Of a stretch of DNA of 41,765 bases, positions 36,044 through 41,765 are shown one piece after another. Position 1 is the first letter of the stretch, and each line of letters starts with the position of its first letter. The stretch is from an uncultured Clostridia bacterium. GTDB taxonomy: Bacteria; Bacillota; Clostridia; Christensenellales; CAG-314. The notes beneath the pieces are model-generated. The model ran no database searches. It was not told where the DNA came from and was given only the letters and a program-made list of their open reading frames with translations. Location: NCBI GenBank assembly GCA_947630455.1, contig CANRHP010000011.1:1-41765 (forward strand). The letters are read 5' to 3'. The position numbers and the translations under genes are program-made.

Positions 36044-36607
36044 TTAATATAACCAACCCTTGTATACCAGGGTTACGACCTTTACATCATCCTCTGTGCC
36101 GATAACACCGTCTTTGCCGAGTAGTGATTGGTAATTGGCTGTCATCGCGTATTTGCCGTCAACGGCAATGTAACAGGTTTCAAGATTGTAATAGCTGCCG
36201 TCGTCAAGAGTGCAGTCGTGGAACATATAAAAGCGGTGCTGAGACAATCTGAAGGTAATTTTGTGTTCTTTGTTTTCAAAGTACTTTGTTACCGATTCGT
36301 AAACTGTGTTGCCGTAGATCGGGATACTCCATTGCGCGATCAATTCTCCGTCGACGGTCGAGTGGGGGAAGCTGTCGCCGTCGGATATTTCCGTTTTGTC
36401 TGTCGGTAGCCGCAGCTCCAGGACAAACGTATATAGTTGCGGTTTTTGAGACTCGTTCTGTGTTTCGTCCTGCGGTACTTTGTGGTAGTGCGGGGTGGGA
36501 GAGGTCGCATCCCTTCCCCACGCGCCGCAGCCGCCAAGCGCTAATGACAAAAGCAGCAGCACGACCGTCAAAACGATTGTTGTCAATGTGTTTTTTGTAC
36601 GGTTCAT
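36044..36607 (-). CDS. Lipoprotein with DUF4430-like (transcobalamin beta-domain-like) region
   Basis: This 187-residue protein has a lipoprotein signal with lipobox LGGC and Cys at 27, then a Pro/Gln-rich linker. A domain of about 110 residues contains GNTVYESVTKYF and, further on, CYIAVDGKYAMTANYQSLL and VVTLVYKG. That order of a helix near a TVYESV turn, then a strand with a DGK turn, then a terminal strand fits DUF4430, whose fold resembles the beta domain of transcobalamin and intrinsic factor. It starts in a four-base overlap with the upstream gene (ATGA). Cobalamin binding is inferred from fold and riboswitch. Confidence 0.7.
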   Translation of the reverse strand: MNRTKNTLTTIVLTVVLLLLSLALGGCGAWGRDATSPTPHYHKVPQDETQNESQKPQLYTFVLELRLPTDKTEISDGDSFPHSTVDGELIAQWSIPIYGNTVYESVTKYFENKEHKITFRLSQHRFYMFHDCTLDDGSYYNLETCYIAVDGKYAMTANYQSLLGKDGVIGTEDDVKVVTLVYKGWLY

Positions 36608-38454
36608 AGTGTTATCACCTTGGTATTGACCGAATAAGCTCCCAAAGGAGTAGGGGCTTCAACGCCGTTGATAAATGCAAGATATGCAATTGCTACCGCC
36701 ATATCTATGTTGTTTTCAATGACAAAGTTGCCACTATCGTCCAATTTAAGGGTGTCTCTCCACAGTGAAATAATATTGTATTTCGTAGGCTCACTTGCGG
36801 GATTTGCCACAACGTAATTTTCCATATCTATACCGTGCATATAACCTGTAAGCAGACCCCATTGCGGAGTTACGTTGGCGCCGGTACCTAAATCATGATT
36901 GTAATACTTACCGAGAGTATCGAGCGTTATCATTTCTTCGAGAGGTTGATTCCAACCGTCGGTAAACGGAAAATAGCCTTGACGATATTTTTCGAAGTTG
37001 ACGTCATAGCCTTCACGATCGCGGTAGAGGGACGCTGCGACGGGCCTGCCCGACGGTCCTACCCAATTGGGAGTGCCTCCTGTTCGGGTAAACTCGCCGT
37101 TTTCGTTTTTTGCGTAATATCCGAGTATTGTCGCGTCTGTGTATGGCAGCTCCGCATCCAAAGCAAGGTTGGCATTGATTATTGCAAGGTAGCTGTATGC
37201 CGTCATGCCGAATGCCACCTGTGTAATCGGCAAAAATCCGTTGAAGCGATTGAGAAAATCCATTTTTTCAAAATAGCTGTCGAAGTCTTTTTCCAGCTTT
37301 ATCTGCGTTTGTTTTACCTCGTTTTGTTTGTTAGCAACGGCATTGCGCTGTGAAAGCAGTTCATCCGCTTGCGCTTTCATTTTTTCCTTTTCTTCGCCGT
37401 CCTCCATATCGCGCCATTGCCGATAAATCTCGGTATAGCGGCTGCTCAATTCGTTGTACTGTTCATCAAGCGGTTCAATCTCCGTTGCAATACGTTCTTT
37501 TTCCGCAACAATAGCTTGGTATTTGCCGTCAAGAACAGAGTAGTCGTCAAGAAATTGTTGATGTCCTTCGGTGCTGCCTGTAGCCAGTGCAACCGCGGCA
37601 AGTAGCTCTGTAACAGTGGAAAAAGGCATTTTGTCGTAACGCGACGAAGAAAAATATTTCCAATTGTTGGACCATGACGCAAGATTTACCTGATAAACCG
37701 TTTGACCGGCAATCTCGTAGCTGTTTTTAGTACCGGTAGACTCCCACTTGTCCAATCTTTCAATATAGCGCGCAATGGCTTCATTGTAAATATCTACGGT
37801 AGTGTCCACCAATCCTTTGCCGTTAAGGTATTCCTTGTAGGAGTTTACCGCTATGGAGTAACTGTACAGATAATCCAAAATTCCGTACCATCCTTGTTCC
37901 GCCGCGGCGGAACCACCCCAATTCGAATCTTTTATTTCACCATCCGTAATCAATTCGTCAATCATGTTTATATATTTTTTGAACAGTGCGGCATTGGTAT
38001 CGGTGTAGAAATCCCCCTCTACGTATCTGAGATAGGCAAGCGGCAACCAGGCGGCAGCGGTTTTTGCGTTGGCAACCGTGCTTGCAAATTGTTCCGATTG
38101 CAGATAGTGTTTGAGTGCCTCGAAAAGATTGCTTGCCAATGTGCCGTACTGAAAATGTGCTGTAAGCGTCACATCGCGAGTGACGGTATAAGGAAAACTC
38201 GCCTTTATGCCCTCTTCGTCGAAATATCCGAGAAATTCAAATCCGTTTTTCTGTACGTTATCAAGAGTCAAGGCAGAGCCATTTTCGTAAAGAGACTCGG
38301 TTTTATTGCCGTCGACGACGACCGTCACCGTGTACTTTATGGAAACAGGGGAGGGGTTTGGAGTCGGATCTCCCTGCTTACATGCCGAAAAAACTCCAAG
38401 CAGCATACACAGGCTTAAAATCGCCGCAATGGTTTTGATCTTTTTCATATTCAA
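36604..38454 (-). CDS. Large riboswitch-controlled lipoprotein, intrinsic factor-like by inference
   Basis: This 616-residue protein has a lipobox ending at Cys25. A beta repeat of the Listeria-Bacteroides (InlB B-repeat / Flg_new) type lies at about 42-103 (YTVTVVVDG, GFEFLGYFDEEG, TLTAHFQ). The remainder is helical with many Trp/Tyr-rich helices, interrupted by a charged coiled coil at about 300-400 (KERIATEIEPLDEQYNELSS). The C-terminus ends with an AIAYLAFINGVEAPTPLG stretch. An alpha/alpha toroid as in the alpha domain of transcobalamin is conceivable but not shown. Translation follows a GAGAGG site just after the riboswitch region. The next gene overlaps by four bases. The function, corrinoid capture, is inferred from regulation. 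Confidence 0.75.
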   Translation of the reverse strand: MNMKKIKTIAAILSLCMLLGVFSACKQGDPTPNPSPVSIKYTVTVVVDGNKTESLYENGSALTLDNVQKNGFEFLGYFDEEGIKASFPYTVTRDVTLTAHFQYGTLASNLFEALKHYLQSEQFASTVANAKTAAAWLPLAYLRYVEGDFYTDTNAALFKKYINMIDELITDGEIKDSNWGGSAAAEQGWYGILDYLYSYSIAVNSYKEYLNGKGLVDTTVDIYNEAIARYIERLDKWESTGTKNSYEIAGQTVYQVNLASWSNNWKYFSSSRYDKMPFSTVTELLAAVALATGSTEGHQQFLDDYSVLDGKYQAIVAEKERIATEIEPLDEQYNELSSRYTEIYRQWRDMEDGEEKEKMKAQADELLSQRNAVANKQNEVKQTQIKLEKDFDSYFEKMDFLNRFNGFLPITQVAFGMTAYSYLAIINANLALDAELPYTDATILGYYAKNENGEFTRTGGTPNWVGPSGRPVAASLYRDREGYDVNFEKYRQGYFPFTDGWNQPLEEMITLDTLGKYYNHDLGTGANVTPQWGLLTGYMHGIDMENYVVANPASEPTKYNIISLWRDTLKLDDSGNFVIENNIDMAVAIAYLAFINGVEAPTPLGAYSVNTKVITL

Positions 38455-38474
38455 CCTCTCAATTTAATAAATTA

Positions 38475-38499
38475 GGTCTCATTTTTTGACAATGAGACC
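38475..38499 (-). promoter_or_regulatory. Putative expression-platform hairpin of the cobalamin riboswitch
   Basis: On the minus strand GGTCTCATT and AATGAGACC form a perfect nine-pair stem, followed by an AT-rich but not pure T stretch and then the GAGAGG ribosome site. TGAGAT just after the P1 stem can pair with GTCTCA inside this hairpin, so two exclusive structures exist. Termination is more likely than translation block, but not certain. Confidence 0.55.
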
Positions 38500-38538
38500 C
38501 CTGACACTGCCTTTCTCGAGACAGCGACTTCAATCTCA

Positions 38539-38651
38539 CCATGGGCGTGGCATTCGGGCTTGTCCCAAAAAAGGCTTACCGTTGCGGAACAGTCCCTGAA
38601 TCTCACAGGGTTCCCCGTTTAATGCACATACTTTCGCCGTGCAACCCATGG
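38539..38651 (-). promoter_or_regulatory. Cobalamin riboswitch aptamer
   Basis: Reading the minus strand, P1 is CCATGGG (38651-38645) paired with CCCATGG (38545-38539). A TGCAC/GTGCA arm follows. The core AACGGGGAA, TGTGAGATT, GGGACTGTTCCGC and AACGGTAA segments are highly typical of cobalamin riboswitches. The end carries CGAATGCCACG, as in the AdoCbl-type consensus. All helices of the conserved core can be drawn. Switching probably occurs through the downstream hairpin at 38475-38499. Confidence 0.93.
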
Positions 38652-38706
38652 GTATTAAATTAAAGATTTTGTTCGCGACAAAATATCGTTTGTTTGCCGC
38701 AATTTA

Positions 38707-38736
38707 ATTATAAGCCGAATTAGCTTTGCACGTCAA
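38707..38736 (-). promoter_or_regulatory. Promoter of the cobalamin riboswitch operon
   Basis: On the minus strand TTGACG (38736-38731), 18 bases and TATAAT (38712-38707). The transcript starts near 38700, about 50 bases before the P1 stem. It lies back to back with the plus-strand promoter at 38777. Confidence 0.8.
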
Positions 38737-38776
38737 GTACAAATTGTTGCGGTTAAAATGTTCAATGTAAATCAAT

Positions 38777-38805
38777 TTGACAAAAACTTGCCGCTACTTT
38801 ATACT
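38777..38805 (+). promoter_or_regulatory. Promoter of the plus-strand lipoprotein / S-component pair
   Basis: TTGACA (38777-38782), 17 bases and TATACT (38800-38805). The predicted leader is only about 24 bases, so no second riboswitch fits here and the plus-strand genes are not under direct riboswitch control on their own strand. Confidence 0.8.
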
Positions 38806-38834
38806 TACACAGAGAAATTGTACGGGAGAACGTT

Positions 38835-39332
38835 ATGAAAACCAAACGTATTGCAAGCCTAATATTGACGGTTGCGCTGATTGCTGTCAGCACGGCGCTG
38901 GTCGCCTGCGTGGACAAGCCCGCCGCAAAGCAGTTGACCGAGTTGATATTACCCGAACTCAAAACAAATCAAATGGCCGTCATTATCAAAAACGGCGGCA
39001 ACGACTATACAAGCTATACTGTCACGTTGAGTGAGGATATAAAAACGGGAGAGGACGTAATCCAATATTTGATAGAGGAAGCAAGTCTCTCTGTGGATTG
39101 GACGGACAGCGAACATGGCAAGTATATCAACAGCTTGGGCTCATTGAAGCCCGATGTGAGCAAAAAAGAATATATAAATGTGTTGACAAGCGTCGCCAAG
39201 GATAAGGGCGTTTGGGCGGGCGTCAAAAGCTATATGGTCGGCAAAGTGACGCTTACAGAGTCGCAGGTGGGCATTTCCGATATGACTGCGGAGGCAGGAG
39301 CGATCATATATTTTGAGATCGCGTCCTATTGA
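38835..39332 (+). CDS. Lipoprotein with DUF4430-like region
   Basis: This 165-residue protein has a signal peptide with lipobox LVAC and Cys at 25. The mature domain contains GEDVIQYLIEEASLSVDW, then a segment with HGKYINSLGSL, a VWAGVKSYMVG strand, and ends with AGAIIYFEIAS. This order matches DUF4430-type, transcobalamin beta-domain-like proteins. GGGAG precedes the ATG. The following S-component gene overlaps or abuts it, so the pair forms one transcript. Binding of cobalamin or a related compound is inferred from the neighbouring riboswitch. Confidence 0.75.
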   Translation: MKTKRIASLILTVALIAVSTALVACVDKPAAKQLTELILPELKTNQMAVIIKNGGNDYTSYTVTLSEDIKTGEDVIQYLIEEASLSVDWTDSEHGKYINSLGSLKPDVSKKEYINVLTSVAKDKGVWAGVKSYMVGKVTLTESQVGISDMTAEAGAIIYFEIASY

Positions 39333-39336
39333 AAAA

Positions 39337-39957
39337 GTGAATAGACGTGGAAAAATCAGATACAATGCGGCGTTGATTGCCGTTTCCGCAATGTATGCCG
39401 CGCTGTTGGTGGGCGGGAAAGAGGCGTTTTCGGCGCTGCCCAATGTCGAAGTGGTTACTTTGCTTGTCGCCGTGTGTGCATACGTGTGGGGACCGGTTGT
39501 CGTTTTTCCAGCGGTAAACGTCTTTATTGTCGTGGATATGGCTATATGGGGTGTAAATACCTGGATAATTTCCTACCTAATTCATTGGAACACGGCGGGA
39601 TTGTGTTTTTGGCTGCTTGGTAAACTCAAGGTGCGCCGCAATGCTGTACGGATCGTGATTGCCGATATTGTCGCCGTAGTGTTGACAGTGCTGTTCGGCG
39701 TGCTTACGTCCTTTATCGACGTGTTTGTGGGCTACAGCGGCGGTGGCTTTTTTGTGGATACCGGCGAGCTATTTTCCCGTTTTGCAGTGATGTATACCGC
39801 GGGCATAAGCTTTTATGCTACTCAGACAGTCTGTAACGCAGTACTTTTTGCCGTCGTTTTCTTGCCGCTTGTGCGTATCAATAACAAAGCAAGACTGCGC
39901 TTGACGCCGCAAGAAAATGCATCCGATGACTCTGCCGGGAACGGACAAAAAGACTAA
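39337..39957 (+). CDS. ECF transporter S component, putative corrinoid uptake
   Basis: This protein of about 206 residues has about six hydrophobic helices (the first near residues 9-24, the last near 165-185) and a polar tail, the normal size for ECF S components. A conserved-looking stretch GVNTWIISYLIHWNTAG lies in the middle. The GTG at 39337 is chosen as the first start after the previous stop; a TTG at 39313 with a more distant AGGAG is possible. It is paired with a lipoprotein, as in other ECF systems that use a surface-bound substrate donor. Specificity is not proven. Confidence 0.78.
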   Translation: MNRRGKIRYNAALIAVSAMYAALLVGGKEAFSALPNVEVVTLLVAVCAYVWGPVVVFPAVNVFIVVDMAIWGVNTWIISYLIHWNTAGLCFWLLGKLKVRRNAVRIVIADIVAVVLTVLFGVLTSFIDVFVGYSGGGFFVDTGELFSRFAVMYTAGISFYATQTVCNAVLFAVVFLPLVRINNKARLRLTPQENASDDSAGNGQKD

Positions 39958-39962
39958 AGCGT

Positions 39963-39991
39963 TTGACAAAATACAATTACTGAACTATACT
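39963..39991 (+). promoter_or_regulatory. Promoter of proS
   Basis: TTGACA (39963-39968), a 17-base spacer and TATACT (39986-39991). The leader to the ATG at 40079 is about 80 bases; no T-box motif was recognised in it. Confidence 0.75.
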
Positions 39992-40078
39992 ATCAAATGA
40001 TATTTGCCCAAAAAGCAAATGAAAATCGTTTTATAATAAGTTGATTTGAGGCATTGCCTCATTGTCAGGAGTAAATAT

Positions 40079-41515
40079 ATGGCAGATAAACAATTTGTAA
40101 AGGAAATAGCCGACATCAATACGGATTTTACGCAGTGGTACACCGATGTTGTGATCAAAACACAGCTTGTTGATTACGGTCCCGTCAAGGGCACTATGGT
40201 AATTCGCCCTTACGGCTACGCCATTTGGGAAAATATTCAACGCGAATTGGACGCTCGCATCAAAGCAACGGGACACCAAAACGCCTATTTTCCTATGCTG
40301 ATTCCTATGAGTCTGCTCAACAAGGAAGCGGAGCACGTAGAGGGTTTTGCACCGGAAGTGGCAGTTGTCAACGTTGCCGGCGGTGAACAGCTCGCCGAAC
40401 CGCTGGTGGTGCGTCCCACAAGCGAAACGATCATTTGCAGCATGTATTCCAAGTGGATCAACAGCTATCGCGATCTGCCCCTCAAGCTGAACCAATGGGC
40501 AAACGTTGTTCGGTGGGAAAAGACCACCCGCCCCTTTTTGCGCACGTCGGAATTTTTGTGGCAGGAGGGTCATACCGTGCACGCCACGCGAGACGAGTCG
40601 TTGAAGGAAACCATCGACATGTTGTATCTCTACAGGGATTTTGCTCGTGATGTACTTGCCATGCCCACATTTATCGGTCAAAAGAGCGAAAAGGAAAAAT
40701 TTGCCGGTGCCGAAGCAACATTCGGTATGGAAGCCATGATGTTGGACGGTAAAAGTTTGCAAGCAGGCACAACTCACCACTTCGGGCAAAAGTTCAGCCG
40801 CGCCTATGACATTCAGTTTTTGGATAAGGACGGAACCCACAAATATGTGTGGCAATCCAGCTGGGGCGTGACAACGCGTCTTATCGGCGGACTGATCATG
40901 GCACATGGCGATCAACGCGGACTTGTATTGCCGCCGAGAGTGGCTCCCGTTCAGGTTGTGGTTATTCCCGTTGCGGCTCACAAGGAGGGGGTTTTGGAAA
41001 AAGCCGCTCAAGTTGCGGAGTCCCTCAAAGCAAAAGGTCTGCGCGTCGAGCTTGATACGCGCGATCAATCGCCCGGTTGGAAATTCAACGAGTGGGAAAT
41101 GAAGGGCGTGCCCCTGCGCGTGGAGGTAGGACCGCGCGACATCGAAAACGGCGTGGCAACATGCTCTCGTCGCGACACCTTGGAGAAATTCACTCTGCCG
41201 CTCGACACAATAGCAGATCATTCGGCGGCGCTGCTGGACGAAATACAAATCAACATGTACAACAAATCGCTTGCATTTCGCGACAGCCACGTAAAGCTTG
41301 CTCACAATATGGATGAACTGGGCGAGATTTTGGACAGCAAATGCTTTGCAAAAGTGGTGTGGGACAAGGATCCTGCTTGTGAAGCTGCCTTTAAAGAGCG
41401 TTTTCAGGCAACCGTGCGCGTAATGTTGGACGAAGAACCGTTCCAAAATGTTTGCACCTGCTGCGGCAACAAAGGCAATGATCTCACGGTAGCTATTGTT
41501 GCAAGAGCATATTGA
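40079..41515 (+). CDS. proS: Prolyl-tRNA synthetase (type 3, archaeal/eukaryotic-like)
   Basis: This 478-residue class II enzyme attaches proline to tRNA-Pro. The catalytic domain has RPTSETII, motif 2 in VRWEKTTRPFLRTSEFLWQEGHT split by a loop, and the motif 3 region with HGDQRGL. There is no editing insertion domain, which marks the short type of about 480 residues. The anticodon-binding domain follows at about 285. The C-terminal domain contains VCTCCGNKG and ends in Tyr, as in archaeal and eukaryotic ProRS. AGGAG lies before the ATG at 40079. Confidence 0.97.
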   Translation: MADKQFVKEIADINTDFTQWYTDVVIKTQLVDYGPVKGTMVIRPYGYAIWENIQRELDARIKATGHQNAYFPMLIPMSLLNKEAEHVEGFAPEVAVVNVAGGEQLAEPLVVRPTSETIICSMYSKWINSYRDLPLKLNQWANVVRWEKTTRPFLRTSEFLWQEGHTVHATRDESLKETIDMLYLYRDFARDVLAMPTFIGQKSEKEKFAGAEATFGMEAMMLDGKSLQAGTTHHFGQKFSRAYDIQFLDKDGTHKYVWQSSWGVTTRLIGGLIMAHGDQRGLVLPPRVAPVQVVVIPVAAHKEGVLEKAAQVAESLKAKGLRVELDTRDQSPGWKFNEWEMKGVPLRVEVGPRDIENGVATCSRRDTLEKFTLPLDTIADHSAALLDEIQINMYNKSLAFRDSHVKLAHNMDELGEILDSKCFAKVVWDKDPACEAAFKERFQATVRVMLDEEPFQNVCTCCGNKGNDLTVAIVARAY

Positions 41516-41602
41516 TATTTATCCGACCACACGTGCGGCGGTCGATTGCTTGCTGCTGCGCAACGCATGCGCAATCGACGATTAGGTAAAGGACATTTAG
41601 GG

Positions 41603-41636
41603 AATCGACTTCCTCGGCGAAAGTCGATTTCTTTTT
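41603..41636 (+). terminator. Intrinsic terminator after proS
   Basis: AATCGACTT (41603-41611) and AAGTCGATT (41621-41629) form a perfect nine-pair stem with a CCTCGGCGA loop, followed by TCTTTTT. A weaker hairpin, GTCGATTGC (41541-41549) with GCAATCGAC (41571-41579), precedes it. Confidence 0.88.
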
Positions 41637-41738
41637 ATGCTGCATATACCCTTATCCTATGCGCTAACGCGCCGCCGCAGTCGGACTTGGGAGTTGCGCG
41701 TGAACGCACGCGCGAATTGTTGTAGACTTTCGCCGAGG
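41612..41738. repeat. 14-bp perfect inverted repeat near the window end
   Basis: Bases 41612-41625 and 41725-41738 are exact inverted copies (CCTCGGCGAAAGTC and its complement). The second copy also takes part in a hairpin GCCGAGG/CCTCGGC (41732-41738 with 41749-41755). Between them lies a GCGCGTG/CACGCGC stem near 41697-41713. No open frame is visible, so this may be the edge of a structured RNA or a repeat element cut by the window. Confidence 0.55.
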
Positions 41739-41765
41739 TCTCCCCTATCCTCGGCATCTCCGGGG

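Noticed and set aside
40000..40078. T-box leader before proS
   Set aside because: The leader is only about 80 bases and lacks the T-box sequence and a terminator.
40031..41446. Minus-strand open frame of 471 codons opposite proS
   Set aside because: proS is unmistakable on the plus strand; the antisense frame is a codon-bias shadow with no domain and no start signal.
1..41765. CRISPR array, transposase or phage gene cluster
   Set aside because: I saw no regularly spaced repeats, no transposase or integrase motif and no phage structural genes on either strand.

Overview
The window looks like chromosomal DNA of an uncultured, Gram-positive-type member of the Bacillota, probably Clostridia. 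The grounds are Shine-Dalgarno-led genes, intrinsic terminators, SAM and cobalamin riboswitches, a CIRCE heat-shock operator, many lipoproteins, ECF-type membrane proteins and a prolyl-tRNA synthetase of the short type 3 form. No phage, insertion sequence or CRISPR array was seen. The species cannot be named from sequence alone.

Layout. 1-140: tRNA-Val and a terminator, then a short stretch with extra copies of the tRNA 3' end. 372-1030 (minus): a MerR regulator and a small membrane protein behind a promoter with a palindromic operator. 1522-7622: a three-gene, start/stop-coupled operon of ABC ATPase, ABC-2 permease and a large secreted Ig-like/beta-helix protein. 7648-18309: a SAM riboswitch, then metK, recD2, comF, secA, prfB, a DUF3737 protein and a MalY-type C-S lyase, with no terminator recognised until 18279. 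18348-19586 (minus): a flippase-like membrane protein. 19954-20671: CIRCE-controlled Hsp20. 20683-21962: an XRE repressor divergent from a zinc-ribbon membrane protein, with a perfect palindrome over the shared promoter region. 22393-22684: poorly coding DNA. 22712-28540: a long RND transporter and a cardiolipin synthase. 28575-30106: two tandem XRE-plus-membrane proteins. 30236-32867: a GH13 glucosidase and a HAD phosphatase. 32916-35428: an unknown protein and a beta-propeller-like lipoprotein. 35445-39957: a divergent cobalamin locus. 39963-41636: proS and its terminator, then unexplained inverted repeats up to the window edge.

The most interesting region is 35445-39957. A convincing cobalamin riboswitch aptamer on the minus strand (38539-38651) leads an operon of a large helical lipoprotein, a small lipoprotein with a transcobalamin beta-domain-like (DUF4430-like) region, and an ECF S-component-like membrane protein. 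On the other strand, directly divergent, is a second DUF4430-like lipoprotein followed by a second S-component-like protein. I infer a surface corrinoid capture and uptake system that resembles a split bacterial intrinsic factor feeding an ECF transporter whose energising module lies elsewhere. The riboswitch is seen directly; the ligand-binding roles of the proteins are inferred.
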